A DNA stretch of 64,000 nt from assembly GCF_003863965.1 (NCBI RefSeq), contig NZ_RRCN01000001.1, forward strand, positions 3,058,304 to 3,122,303, given 5' to 3'. Below are positions 43,362-52,466 of the stretch, in pieces. The stretch is from Paenibacillus oralis. GTDB lineage: Bacteria; Bacillota; Bacilli; Paenibacillales; Paenibacillaceae. The stretch's first letter is position 1. Every line of letters starts with the position of its first letter. The position numbers and the translations under genes are program-made. The notes under the pieces were generated by a model that was given only the letters and a program-made list of their open reading frames with translations, ran no database searches and was not told the origin of the DNA.

Positions 43362-43736
43362 GTGGGCATCGAATTCGATAATAATCTGCCGATTTATTTG
43401 CAAATCATGAACTATTTGAAAAAGGAGATCGTGACCGGCAAATTGAAGGCCGGGGACAAAATCCCTTCCGTGCGAGAATTGGCAGCCGAACTGCAAATCA
43501 ACCCGAATACCGTGCAGCGGACTTTTCAGGAATTGGAGCGTGAGGCCGTCGTGGAAACGAAACGCGGACTCGGAAGATATGTGACAAGCGAGGAATCGAA
43601 AATTATGACGATCAAAAAAGAAATGGCTGGCGATTTGCTCGACCGCTTTATCGGCGGGATGCAGGAGCTTGGCTTCAGCAATCAGGATATCGCGGCGATT
43701 GTCGCGGAAGCCGTGAAAGGCGAAAAACGAGGATAG
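43362..43736 (+). CDS. GntR-family regulator, YtrA type
   Basis: A 124-residue regulator with an N-terminal winged helix (PIYLQIMNYLKKEIVTGKLK, IPSVRELAAELQINPNTVQRTF) and a short helical tail, the architecture of the YtrA subfamily, which lacks an effector domain. Such proteins repress their own operon of ABC transporter genes and respond to cell-envelope antibiotics. The start GTG follows AAAGGAG at 11 bases. Eleven bases separate it from the ATPase gene. Confidence 0.93.
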   Translation: MGIEFDNNLPIYLQIMNYLKKEIVTGKLKAGDKIPSVRELAAELQINPNTVQRTFQELEREAVVETKRGLGRYVTSEESKIMTIKKEMAGDLLDRFIGGMQELGFSNQDIAAIVAEAVKGEKRG

Positions 43737-43747
43737 GAGGGGGGACG

Positions 43748-44491
43748 ATGAATCAGATGGATCGGAAAGATCGTATAGATCGGATGGATCAGATGGATCA
43801 ACTATTGGAGCTGAAAGGCGTGTCCAAATCGTACGGCAGCAAAAAGGCGCTGCGCGGCGCATCTTTCGGCATCGGCAAGGGAAAAATCGTCGGCCTGCTC
43901 GGTACGAACGGCAGCGGCAAAAGCACGCTGATGAAGATTGTCGCCGGTTTGATTCCGGCTTCTAACGGACAAATAACGGTTGACGGCACGCTTGTGGGGC
44001 AGAAGACCAAGTCGCTCGTCTCTTTTATGCCGGACCGGCCGCTGACGGAATCATGGATGAAGGTGCGTGACGCGGTAGGGTTTTACCGGGATTTTTACGC
44101 CGATTTTGACGAGGAGAAGGCCCGGACGATGCTGAAGTTTATGCAGCTGAATGAAGGGGATAAAATCAGCTCGCTGTCCAAAGGGATGAATGAGCGGCTG
44201 CAGCTTACGCTAACCCTGTCGCGGAACGCCAAGCTGTATTTGCTGGATGAACCGATTGGAGGCGTAGACCCGGTAGCGCGGGCCAAAATTTTGGATGCAA
44301 TCGTGGAGTTTTACAGCGAAGACAGCAGCTTGATCGTTTCTACGCATTTGGTGCGGGACATCGAGCGGATTTTTGATGAGGTGTTGTTTATCCGCGACGG
44401 GGAGATCGTGCTGCAAGAGGAAGTCGAAAACTTGCGGATCAAATACGGTAAAAGCGTAGACGACATGTTTAAAGAGGTGTTTGCGGAATGA
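43748..44491 (+). CDS. ABC transporter ATP-binding protein
   Basis: A 247-residue ATPase. After an odd start of repeated MDR/MDQ words (residues 1-18), the domain opens with LLELKGVSKSYGSKKALRGA. Walker A LGTNGSGKSTLMK, signature LSKGMNERLQLTLTLS and Walker B LYLLDEPIGGVDP are intact. It belongs to the YtrB/YhcG group that pairs with YtrA-type regulators in drug-sensing operons. It overlaps the permease gene by four bases. Confidence 0.92.
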   Translation: MNQMDRKDRIDRMDQMDQLLELKGVSKSYGSKKALRGASFGIGKGKIVGLLGTNGSGKSTLMKIVAGLIPASNGQITVDGTLVGQKTKSLVSFMPDRPLTESWMKVRDAVGFYRDFYADFDEEKARTMLKFMQLNEGDKISSLSKGMNERLQLTLTLSRNAKLYLLDEPIGGVDPVARAKILDAIVEFYSEDSSLIVSTHLVRDIERIFDEVLFIRDGEIVLQEEVENLRIKYGKSVDDMFKEVFAE

Positions 44492-45240
44492 TGAAACTGC
44501 TGAAATATGACTTGAAACGGAATGCCAATACCTTTTTGGGGATGGCGGCGATCCTGGTGATTGTGCAGGCCGTGTTGTCGATCGTCGGCAATGTCAAGGG
44601 TTGGGACGACGGGCTGATTATAGCTTTCAACATCATTTTGTACGTGTCGGCGGGTATTATCATGCTGGTGCTCGTATGCAAAACCTTTGAGGCCAATATC
44701 AAGGCGTACAACCGTAGACTGCTGCCGGTCCACCCGGCCTGGACCGTGCTGTCATCGCTGCTGCTCGGCCTGGTTACGGCGGCTGTGTTCGTAGCGGTTA
44801 TGTTCACCCATGCCTTGTTATATCTCCATTTTAAGGGGATTCCGTACGATCTGGCTTTTGGGCTGGCAAGCGTGAAAGATTGGCTCGAGATCATCTTGGT
44901 GGCGGTGTGGGGATATACCGTGCTGGTATTGACCATTTTCACGGCGATCACCATCGGCGCGAGCATCAGCATCCGGGGAAAAGCGGGAACTTGGATCGGA
45001 ATCGTCTCTTTCTTTGTGATCATTAACTTGATGAGCTGGCTGGAAAGCCTGTTGTTCGGGAACAGCGACTCATCTGATTTAAGCCTTGGGGTTTTCCGCG
45101 GGAGCACGAATGATGCGCTTACGGTGGCAACGGGCGGCATAGAGTTTCTGAGCATTGCCCAGTTCCTGTTTGAAGCGGTGTTTGCGGGATTGATGTTCTA
45201 CGCTACGATTTATTTATTGAGCAAAAAAATGGAAATTTAG
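44488..45240 (+). CDS. ABC transporter permease
   Basis: A 250-residue membrane protein with about six hydrophobic helices (TFLGMAAILVIVQAVLSIVG, LIIAFNIILYVSAGIIML, VLVLTIFTAITIGASISI and others), the ABC-2 permease pattern. It is translationally coupled to the ATPase (ATGA overlap) and should form the exporter with it. Substrate unknown. Confidence 0.85.
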   Translation: MMKLLKYDLKRNANTFLGMAAILVIVQAVLSIVGNVKGWDDGLIIAFNIILYVSAGIIMLVLVCKTFEANIKAYNRRLLPVHPAWTVLSSLLLGLVTAAVFVAVMFTHALLYLHFKGIPYDLAFGLASVKDWLEIILVAVWGYTVLVLTIFTAITIGASISIRGKAGTWIGIVSFFVIINLMSWLESLLFGNSDSSDLSLGVFRGSTNDALTVATGGIEFLSIAQFLFEAVFAGLMFYATIYLLSKKMEI

Positions 45241-45265
45241 AAAAGTTAATTTGGGAGATAAGATA

Positions 45266-46678
45266 ATGATGAAAAAGGGATTAAATAAACTGGCCGGAGC
45301 CATGTTATCTTTAGCAGTAGTCTGTTCCATGCTGCCGGCACCCGCAAGCGCTGCGGCGGCGGTCTCCTCCGGAGGTCAGAAAGAGTGGCTGCGGCAAAAC
45401 GCCCATGAATTAACGTCGCTGGAGTCCGAAGATTATAGCGATCTCGCCTTTTTAAAGCCGCTGCTGAAAGACAAAACGGTCGTCAGCCTTGGAGAAAATT
45501 TTCACCAGGTGGCCGAATACAGCAGCGTAAAAACAAGGCTGATCAAATTTTTACATGAAGAGATGGACTTTGACGTGATCGCCTTTGAATCGGGAATGGG
45601 GGATGCGGCGGCCGTATTCGAAACCCGGGATTCCCTTACCCCGGAGGAGATGATGAAGGCTTCCATTTTTCCGATCTGGCATTCCAAGGAAACGCTGGAG
45701 CTGTTCGATTATATCAAGGAGCAGGGAAAGGGCGACGATCCACTGTACCTGGCGGGATATGACAATCAGTTTACTGACTATTATTTGACCCAGTTTATCG
45801 GCGGGGTGATTGCAAAGCTGGACGTCGATAAGGGGAAAGCTTTCGCACAAATGGAAATTCAGGCGATCTCGGATTGGTATGAAGTTCTTAATAAATACGA
45901 GCTTTTTAGCAAGGATCCGGCTTACAAAAAGGAAATGCAGGCCGTGGTAGACAAATATGTGCCTCAATATCAAGAGGTCATCAAATATGTGGAGCAGCAC
46001 CGTACCGAACTAAAGGCTGAACTAAAAGCTGTTTTCCCTAACCAGCCCAAAATCGATGAAATTATCCTGAAATCCTTAAGCGACCATGTCGCCTTTCTGG
46101 AGAGCGGATTGAAGGATGTGAAGGACGCATATTCTTCCCGGGACGAGTTGATGACGGAAAATCTGGAATGGGTGATGCAGACGTTGTATCCGGGGAAAAA
46201 GGTGATTTTGTGGGCCCACAATGACCATCTGGCCAAAAACACCTCGAAAATGCGGGTCAAGCAAGACGGCAAGTGGACGAACAGCTTTACGAGCATGGGT
46301 GAACTGATGCACCGGAAGCTGAAGGATAAAATGTATGTGATCGGGCTCTACATGAATCGCGGTTCATCGCTAACGCTTTCGGGCAAGCCTTTTACCATCC
46401 GGCCGGCGACCAAAGGCAGCCTGGAGCACCTGATCATGCAAAGCGGTTACGCCAATTCCTTTATTGATTTGAGCCAGCATAAAGTGAAGAAGGGTCAGAA
46501 TGCCTGGATGTTCCGGCCGATCTACGCTTCCGAGGACGGCATGACCACGGAGCAGGTGCTGCCGAATGTGATGCGGTTTATCCCGAAGGAGCAGTATGAC
46601 GGAATTATCGTCATCGACAAGGTGAAAGCTCCAACGCCTGTGCACTCCTCCAACGAGGAATCAATGACCAGCGAGTAA
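45266..46678 (+). CDS. Secreted erythromycin-esterase-like hydrolase
   Basis: A 470-residue protein with a signal peptide (MMKKGLNKLAGAMLSLAVVC, cleavage near ASA-A). The body follows the erythromycin esterase family: VVSLGENFHQVAEYSSVKTR and DFDVIAFESGMGDAAAVFE, with conserved Glu and His near the N-terminus, and VILWAHNDHLAKN in the middle. Members of this broad family include EreA/EreB, but most have unknown substrates, so macrolide resistance should not be assumed. The start ATG 45266 lies nine bases after GGGAG. It ends the GntR-ABC operon; an extracytoplasmic role in defence against an envelope agent is plausible. Confidence 0.85.
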   Translation: MMKKGLNKLAGAMLSLAVVCSMLPAPASAAAAVSSGGQKEWLRQNAHELTSLESEDYSDLAFLKPLLKDKTVVSLGENFHQVAEYSSVKTRLIKFLHEEMDFDVIAFESGMGDAAAVFETRDSLTPEEMMKASIFPIWHSKETLELFDYIKEQGKGDDPLYLAGYDNQFTDYYLTQFIGGVIAKLDVDKGKAFAQMEIQAISDWYEVLNKYELFSKDPAYKKEMQAVVDKYVPQYQEVIKYVEQHRTELKAELKAVFPNQPKIDEIILKSLSDHVAFLESGLKDVKDAYSSRDELMTENLEWVMQTLYPGKKVILWAHNDHLAKNTSKMRVKQDGKWTNSFTSMGELMHRKLKDKMYVIGLYMNRGSSLTLSGKPFTIRPATKGSLEHLIMQSGYANSFIDLSQHKVKKGQNAWMFRPIYASEDGMTTEQVLPNVMRFIPKEQYDGIIVIDKVKAPTPVHSSNEESMTSE

Positions 46679-46683
46679 ATATA

Positions 46684-46725
46684 AAACGGGCCATAAGCAG
46701 CTATAAGGCTGCTTATGGCCCGTTT
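46684..46725. terminator. Bidirectional terminator
   Basis: AAACGGGCCATAAGCAG pairs perfectly with CTGCTTATGGCCCGTTT across an eight-base loop, between two convergent genes. Confidence 0.9.
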
Positions 46726-46729
46726 CCAA

Positions 46730-47446
46730 TCACGCTTTGGAGCGCACCCGCAGCAAAACGATTTGCCCGGCCAGGCCGATCGCAAAAATGATCAGGCTGT
46801 CCCAAGGGGATACGGTGAACGCCGGCATAATCCGGTTCAGCAGCGTTCCCAAAGCGATAAGCAGCACTGCGCCGCCGATGTATATGCCCAGCGCCTTCAG
46901 ATCGAACCGGCGGGGACCCGAAGGCTCCGGGGATTCCGCAGGTTCGGGGGAACCAACGGCCCGAGTGCGGCCGGGGCCAAGAAAGCGGATGACCAGCTCG
47001 ACCAGTACAATCGACAACCCGCCGATGATGAGCAGCGACGAACTGCTGATCAGCGTGTATTCCAGCTCTCCGCCAAACCATTTGCTGAAAAAGCCGGTGA
47101 TCATATAAATAAAGAAAACCCAGGTTAGAGCGACCCAGGGAATCATCGTATAATAGATGATTTTGTCTTTTAGGCTGCGGGGCGTGCGCGTGAGGACATC
47201 GTCCGCCAACTGGGCGCAATAAGCCTTGGGATCATCGCCGAACAGCTCCTTGGCGGACACGCCTCTGTCCTGATTTTTGACAATTTGCCGCGCCAGGCTA
47301 AGCAAAATCTCCTCCCCTTTGGCTTCGGTCAGCGAACTGGCTCCGGAGCGGAAATACATCACCATTTCCCCGAAATAACTTTCGTTCTCTGCTGTCATCT
47401 GCTGCCTTAATTTCTTGGTCTCTCCGATCATTTCATGGATGTACAT
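46730..47446 (-). CDS. DUF1129 family membrane protein
   Basis: A 238-residue protein. Residues 1-95 are a soluble helical part (EMIGETKKLRQQMTAENESY, LTRTPRSLKDKIIYY), then four to five membrane helices (IPWVALTWVFFIYMITGFF; SLLIIGGLSIVLVELVI; ALGIYIGGAVLLIALGTLL; SLIIFAIGLAGQIVLL). The pattern fits DUF1129. I start at ATG 47446 after GGAGGAGAG; in-frame codons further up lack support. No function is known for the family. Confidence 0.7.
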   Translation of the reverse strand: MYIHEMIGETKKLRQQMTAENESYFGEMVMYFRSGASSLTEAKGEEILLSLARQIVKNQDRGVSAKELFGDDPKAYCAQLADDVLTRTPRSLKDKIIYYTMIPWVALTWVFFIYMITGFFSKWFGGELEYTLISSSSLLIIGGLSIVLVELVIRFLGPGRTRAVGSPEPAESPEPSGPRRFDLKALGIYIGGAVLLIALGTLLNRIMPAFTVSPWDSLIIFAIGLAGQIVLLRVRSKA

Positions 47447-47696
47447 GAAAGTATCTCTCCTCCCAGGTCCGTACAAGTCACTCTCAAACAAACCACATTC
47501 TGCCAAAAAATTACTAATTTTCTTCCGTAGTATACTGCAAAATTTGTCCGCTCCGCAAGGGTCCACAGGAGGGAATAGGGCAAACCAGGGAATGATGGAC
47601 ATTTGGTGAACAAGGTATAAAAACGCCCCATCCCTCCAAACACTACTTTAAAAGAGGCAGTTCAAAAAGTCATCTTTTGAGCAGGAGGCAGATACA

Positions 47697-47921
47697 GTGG
47701 GAAAATATGATTCGGAGCAGACCCGGAGGTATTTGCTTAACGAAAGCGCTCGGGGCAGTTTGGAAGAGATCGTTTCAAATGAGGCCGACCCGGAAGAAAA
47801 CGCGGATTTTCTTTGCGGGGACGATTGCGGCGACCAGGAGCGCTTAGGCAATCAGCAATTCATGAAAGAGTGGGAAGGACGCGTGCAAACCCATGCCTAT
47901 TTTAGGCAATCTTATGAATAG
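47697..47921 (+). CDS. Small acidic protein, 74 residues, unknown
   Basis: GTG at 47697 lies nine bases after GGAGG. The product is acidic with DPEENADFLCGDDCGDQE in the middle and two cysteines. No family recognised. The good ribosome binding site and lack of overlap support it. Confidence 0.5.
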   Translation: MGKYDSEQTRRYLLNESARGSLEEIVSNEADPEENADFLCGDDCGDQERLGNQQFMKEWEGRVQTHAYFRQSYE

Positions 47922-47934
47922 CCAGTGAGCCTGA

Positions 47935-47991
47935 TTGACACGTTTTCCGGCCGGTGATAAGATAAGTTTTATAAAACACATTAAACTTATC
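47935..47991 (+). promoter_or_regulatory. Promoter with palindromic operator
   Basis: TTGACA (47935-47940), 17-bp spacer and TAAGAT (47958-47963) are followed at once by GATAAGTTT (47961-47969) and AAACTTATC (47983-47991), a perfect 9-bp inverted repeat with a 13-bp spacer over the likely transcription start. A repressor probably binds here to control the hydrolase gene at 48044. Confidence 0.7.
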
Positions 47992-48043
47992 GGAATTTAA
48001 TGGATAGGGATTTTCCGGATATCCACGGGCGGGAGGCGGTTGT

Positions 48044-48862
48044 ATGGAAAGACAAATTACGATCAAATATGGGAAAGAAGAAATTGCGGCGAATATCCAT
48101 TATCCAAACAAACGGGAGGGGCGCTGCCAGCGCGCTCCGCTGGTTTTGATTTGCCACGGCTTTGTCGGCAACCGGATCGGCGTGGACCGGCTGTTTCTCA
48201 AAGCGGCCAGGGAGCTCGCGGCGGCCGGATTTCTCGTACTCCGGTTTGATTACGTCGGCTGCGGCGAAAGCAGCGGGAGCTACGGGGAACAGGACGTCGA
48301 TTCCCTGATCGCCCAAACCCGCTCCGTGCTGGATTACGGTCTCGAATCCTTTGATATCGATCCGCAGCGGGTCACGTTGATCGGACACAGCCTGGGCGGG
48401 ACCGTTGCGCTGCTGGCCGCCGTTAGGGACCGCCGGATCAAAAATCTCGTCCTATGGTCCTCCGTCGGATATCCTTTTAACGATATCGTAAAGATTACCG
48501 GGCGTGAAGTATATGACGAGGCCGTCAAACACGGGTCCGCCGATTACCTTGGCTACGGTTTGACGCCGCGGTTTTTCGATTCGCTGGGTTCATCGCAGCC
48601 CTACCAGGAAGCGCTCAAATTTCCCGGGGATGTGCTGGTGGTGCACGGAACTTCGGATGATACGATTCCGGTCGATTACGCTTTTCTGTATCAGAAGGTG
48701 TTTTGGATGCGTGCGGAAGGACGCTGCGACAAGGAGATTATTTTTCAGGCCAACCATACGTATTCTTCCGGGGAACATCAGGCCCAGCTCATCGGCAAAA
48801 CGAAGGAATGGCTTGACAGCCTGGAGGCGATTCAGACGGATTGGCAGCACTGGATGATCTAA
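48044..48862 (+). CDS. Alpha/beta hydrolase, serine-hydrolase type
   Basis: A 272-residue cytosolic enzyme. The oxyanion region LICHGFVGNRIG, nucleophile elbow GHSLGGTVALL (Ser), Asp in VVHGTSDDTIPVDYA and the late His in FQANHTYSSGEHQ make a complete triad. It resembles the serine aminopeptidase S33 / cinnamoyl-esterase-like group. GGGAGG precedes the ATG; a promoter with an inverted repeat lies upstream. Substrate unknown. Confidence 0.88.
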   Translation: MERQITIKYGKEEIAANIHYPNKREGRCQRAPLVLICHGFVGNRIGVDRLFLKAARELAAAGFLVLRFDYVGCGESSGSYGEQDVDSLIAQTRSVLDYGLESFDIDPQRVTLIGHSLGGTVALLAAVRDRRIKNLVLWSSVGYPFNDIVKITGREVYDEAVKHGSADYLGYGLTPRFFDSLGSSQPYQEALKFPGDVLVVHGTSDDTIPVDYAFLYQKVFWMRAEGRCDKEIIFQANHTYSSGEHQAQLIGKTKEWLDSLEAIQTDWQHWMI

Positions 48863-48992
48863 GTTTCGAGCGTTGGAGCGGGCGATAGCGAGGTGATGTG
48901 GCGATAAAAACATGCCGAACTGGTAAATAACTTCCTGTAGGGATACAATGGAGATAGATATCACCAATTTGGCGCAGGGAGGTTTGAGAGCG

Positions 48993-49793
48993 ATGACTCA
49001 GCCTGCATTGTTTATCGCACACGGATCGCCGACTCTGGCAATCGAGCAAAATGCGTACACGAGCTTTCTCCGGCAACTGGGGCAAGCGACGCTGAAGCCG
49101 CCCAGAGCCGTTGTTATCTTCTCCGCACATTGGGATTCGCCCGATCAATGGCTGACGACGGACCGCAGGCATGAAACGCTGCATGATTTTTACGGTTTTC
49201 CCGAGGAAATGTACCGAATTCGCTACCCCGCCCCGGGCGATCCGGAGCTTAGTGAAGAGATCGGCTCCATGTTCCATGCCAACAATCTGCACTACCGGCT
49301 TTCCGAAGGAAGAGGGCTGGATCATGGGGCGTGGGTTGTGCTGCGCGCTATATTCCCGGAAGGCAACATCCCGGTGGTGGCGTTGTCCGTCGATTCCAAG
49401 CGCTCGCCCGAGGAGCAGTATGCCATCGGCAAGATGCTGACCGAACTTCGGCGGCAAAACGTTCTCATCATCGGCAGCGGCGGTTTGGTGCACAATTTGC
49501 GCATGATTGGAGACGAGGACAGCAAGCCGTTCCCCTGGGCTGTCGAATTTGACGATTGGATCGGGGAGCAGCTTGAGGGCTGGAATTTGCGTATGCTGTT
49601 TGATTACGATAAAAAGGCCCCCCATGTCCGAAACGCCATTCCTCCCTATGGCAGGGAGCATTTTGTGCCGCTGCTCTATGCGATGGGCGCCGCCGATGAC
49701 GACCGGCAGGCCGTTAAGCTGTTCCAGGACTACCGGTGCGGCTGTTTAAGCCTCAACTGCTGGAAGTTCGGCGCCGAGGATGAAGACCGATAG
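48993..49793 (+). CDS. Extradiol ring-cleavage dioxygenase, YgiD (DODA)-like
   Basis: A 266-residue member of the LigB/DODA class III family. Metal-binding histidines are visible in FIAHGSPTLA, IFSAHWDSPD and GSGGLVHNLR, and DHGAWVVLR carries the active-site DHG. E. coli YgiD acts as 4,5-DOPA extradiol dioxygenase. The ATG at 48993 follows GGGAGG at nine bases; a TTG or ATG further up would give 15 extra residues. Monocistronic with a terminator. Confidence 0.92.
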   Translation: MTQPALFIAHGSPTLAIEQNAYTSFLRQLGQATLKPPRAVVIFSAHWDSPDQWLTTDRRHETLHDFYGFPEEMYRIRYPAPGDPELSEEIGSMFHANNLHYRLSEGRGLDHGAWVVLRAIFPEGNIPVVALSVDSKRSPEEQYAIGKMLTELRRQNVLIIGSGGLVHNLRMIGDEDSKPFPWAVEFDDWIGEQLEGWNLRMLFDYDKKAPHVRNAIPPYGREHFVPLLYAMGAADDDRQAVKLFQDYRCGCLSLNCWKFGAEDEDR

Positions 49794-49801
49794 AACATAT
49801 T

Positions 49802-49842
49802 AAAAAGCGCAGAACCGATTTTTACGGTTGCTGCGCTTTTGT
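49802..49842. terminator. Bidirectional terminator
   Basis: AAAAGCGCAG..AACCG pairs with CGGTT..CTGCGCTTTT between convergent genes. Confidence 0.88.
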
Positions 49843-49852
49843 TGTTACTCGC

Positions 49853-50332
49853 TTAACGGCGGCCGAAGGATCTGCGGAAATAAGGAAGTATGTAGTGATC
49901 CAGACCGATGCGTCCGGCATTGGCTCCGGCAACGACGATAAAGATTTCAAGCAGGATCAATTGCGCATTCGTGCTGACTGTCCCGGAAAATAAGAAAGCG
50001 AAATTCATCACCATGCCGAAAAACGCGGCGATCCAGGTGAATGTCCCCAGAATAAGCCCGATTCCGACAAGCACTTCACCATAAGGGATGAGCACGTTAA
50101 ATAATCCGACATTGGGCAGGGCGAAATGCTCAAGGAAGGATGCCCACCATCCCTGAACGGCGGGATGTTCTCCCGTGCTTTTCCCGATGGCGCCGTTCAG
50201 GAAGCCGGCGGCGTCGAATCCTCCCGTTACTTTGCCCCATCCGGACGTCAGCCACTGGTACCCGACGTAAAGCCGGATAAGCAGGAGCAGCCAGGAGGCT
50301 GACACGCTGTCGCGTAACCAAGAAACGATCAT
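49853..50332 (-). CDS. DoxX family membrane protein
   Basis: A 159-residue protein with four hydrophobic helices. LLLLIRLYVGYQWLTSGWGK, VLIPYGEVLVGIGLILGTF and AQLILLEIFIVVAGANAGRIGLDHYILP fit the DoxX/DoxD family, linked in some bacteria to quinone or sulfur-compound redox reactions. AGGAGGTG lies before the ATG. Role here unknown. Confidence 0.85.
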   Translation of the reverse strand: MIVSWLRDSVSASWLLLLIRLYVGYQWLTSGWGKVTGGFDAAGFLNGAIGKSTGEHPAVQGWWASFLEHFALPNVGLFNVLIPYGEVLVGIGLILGTFTWIAAFFGMVMNFAFLFSGTVSTNAQLILLEIFIVVAGANAGRIGLDHYILPYFRRSFGRR

Positions 50333-50487
50333 AATTCACCTCCTTTTCTGTCTATTGTACATGTTAGCTGAAAATATGAAAATCTAAAATTATCATTTTT
50401 CAAAATTTAGATGTGATCCTTGGCGTTTCCCAAGCGCTTTATTTCGACGTATAATGTAAAAAAAACGCATGGGATGACGGAGGTACG

Positions 50488-51555
50488 ATGAACTTAATAC
50501 GGTCTAAATTCGCTTTATTGCTGATCTTGTCGGTTTTCCTGCTGCTGATCTCCGGCTGCGGAGGAACGAAGGAGGCGGCTACCCGGGAGGTTATCACCCC
50601 TCCCGAGACAGTACCGGAGGAGACCGAGCCGCCCCAACCGGAGGTACCCGCTTACACGGCTCCGCTTACCGGGTTGCCGGCTGAAGCGCCGGTAACCCGC
50701 CGCCCGCTGGCGGTCATGATCAACAATGCCCCGGCCGCGCGCCCTCAGTCGGGCCTGATGGACGCCGATCTGGTGTATGAGGTGCTGGCCGAAGGCGGGG
50801 TAACCCGCATGGTGGCGATCTACCATAGCAAGGCGGACAGCGCCAAAATCGGCCCGATCCGCAGCATTCGCCCATACATGATCGATTTGGGGGAAAGCTA
50901 TCACGGCGTATTGGTCCACGCGGGAGCGAGCAATGACGCGTTCGCCATTTTGCAGCGGCAGCATAAAGAGGACCTCGACGAGATTACGAATGCGGGGGCC
51001 TACTTCTGGCGGGACAAGTCCCGGAAGGCGCCGCACAACCTGTACTCGAATCCGGAGAAATTGCTCGAAGGGGCGGAGAAACGGGGATTTGCCACCGAAG
51101 ATACGAACGTTCCGGGATATACGTTTTACCGGGAAGGGGAAGAACCCGTATCAGGACAAGCGGCAAGCCGGGTGGAGATCAAGTTTCGGCTGGACAATTA
51201 CCGGGTGAGTTATGAATATGACGCGGCGAGCGGACGATATAAACGTTTCATTAACGGTAAGCCGCACACGGATTTGGAGACCGGCGAGCAACTCACGGCC
51301 GCCAATGTCGCGGTGCTGGGCGCCGAACACCGGGTGCTGGACGATGTGGGGCGCCTGGACGTCGATTTGGAGCTGGGCGGAGATGCGATCGTTTTTGAAA
51401 AGGGCAAAATGATCCGCGCAGAGTGGATACATAAACAAGGCGACATCATTCGCTTCATCGCGGACAATCAAGAGCTGCCATTTGTTCCCGGCAATACGTT
51501 TATTCATATCGTGCCCGATTCGCCGGATTTCGACAGCCATGTAGCCGTGGAATAG
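50488..51555 (+). CDS. yerB: DUF3048 lipoprotein, YerB-like
   Basis: A 355-residue exported lipoprotein: signal peptide with lipobox LISGCGG, a Pro/Glu-rich linker, then the DUF3048 domain (NNAPAARPQSGLMDADLVYE, VTRMVAIYHSKADSAKIGPIRS, GVLVHAGASNDAFAIL). B. subtilis yerB lies downstream of purD near yerC, as here, which supports the name. Its function is unknown. ACGGAGG precedes the ATG. Confidence 0.88.
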   Translation: MNLIRSKFALLLILSVFLLLISGCGGTKEAATREVITPPETVPEETEPPQPEVPAYTAPLTGLPAEAPVTRRPLAVMINNAPAARPQSGLMDADLVYEVLAEGGVTRMVAIYHSKADSAKIGPIRSIRPYMIDLGESYHGVLVHAGASNDAFAILQRQHKEDLDEITNAGAYFWRDKSRKAPHNLYSNPEKLLEGAEKRGFATEDTNVPGYTFYREGEEPVSGQAASRVEIKFRLDNYRVSYEYDAASGRYKRFINGKPHTDLETGEQLTAANVAVLGAEHRVLDDVGRLDVDLELGGDAIVFEKGKMIRAEWIHKQGDIIRFIADNQELPFVPGNTFIHIVPDSPDFDSHVAVE

Positions 51556-51702
51556 CGGGCGGGCGTTCTGGGGAAGTTTGTATTTTTATGGAGGGCAGAG
51601 GATATATCTGGTTTATTCAGGCAACTTTAAGCTAAAGGTCATGAAATGTTTGCGACATTTTTAACCATCTTTCGACCGATTGTGTTAAGATAATCAAGGC
51701 TG

Positions 51703-51719
51703 TGTAAAAACCGTGTAAA
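51703..51719 (-). promoter_or_regulatory. Possible PhoP box upstream of the phosphate genes
   Basis: On the minus strand TTTACA-CGGTT-TTTACA gives two 6-bp direct repeats with a five-base spacer, similar to the TT(A/C/T)ACA repeats bound by PhoP in Bacillus. It lies 47 bp ahead of the DUF47/PiT operon. Only two repeats are clear, so this is tentative. Confidence 0.4.
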
Positions 51720-51765
51720 AGCACAGTCCGAAAGAATTACCTCATGCAGAGAAAAGGGGATACTG

Positions 51766-52380
51766 ATGCGAGTGAAGAAGAAGGACATCTTTTTCCAGAC
51801 GTTAGAAAACATGGCGGACACGATCGTGCATTCGGCGGATTATTTCGCCCAGCAGGTAGCGGAGTTCAAAGACGTGGAACAGTTCGCCAAAAAGATGAAG
51901 GAATTCGAATCCAAATGCGATGAATACACACATACCATTATCGTCGAATTGAACAAAACGTTTATCACCCCGATCGAACGCGACGACATCATGAACCTCA
52001 TCACGGCGCTGGACGATGTCATAGACGGTTTGGAGGCGTCGACATCCCGGTTCTTCATGTACCACCTCTCCCAGCCGGACGAATACATCGCCCGCTTCGC
52101 GGAAATCTTGCGCAATTCGGCATACGAGATCCAAAAAGCGGTGCATTTGCTTTCCCAGAAAAAACTTCTCGCGATCCGCGAATACACGATCCGCTTGAAC
52201 GACCTTGAGAACCAGGGGGACGAGCTGCTGCGGATTTGCATCAAGGAGCTGTTCCTGAAGGTGACGGACCCGATCGAACTGATCAAGAAGAAGGAAATTT
52301 ACGAACGTCTGGAAACGACGACGGATGCCTGCGAGAAAGTAGCCAACATGCTGGAATCCATAATCATGCGTAATTCTTGA
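51766..52380 (+). CDS. DUF47 family Pit accessory protein
   Basis: A 204-residue helical protein of the PhoU-like DUF47 family (FFQTLENMADTIVHSADYFA, FITPIERDDIMNLITALDDV, RLNDLENQGDELLRICIKEL, RLETTTDACEKVANMLESI). Such proteins are encoded just before PiT transporters and modulate their activity. AAAGGGG lies ahead; the gene ends 86 bp before the transporter. Confidence 0.93.
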   Translation: MRVKKKDIFFQTLENMADTIVHSADYFAQQVAEFKDVEQFAKKMKEFESKCDEYTHTIIVELNKTFITPIERDDIMNLITALDDVIDGLEASTSRFFMYHLSQPDEYIARFAEILRNSAYEIQKAVHLLSQKKLLAIREYTIRLNDLENQGDELLRICIKELFLKVTDPIELIKKKEIYERLETTTDACEKVANMLESIIMRNS

Positions 52381-52466
52381 GCACTTCGCTTAACACTTGA
52401 TATTCGGGAGGTTGGAATTGCGCGGGTTACACATATAGATAAACGATCTGTGCAAAAAGAAAAGAT

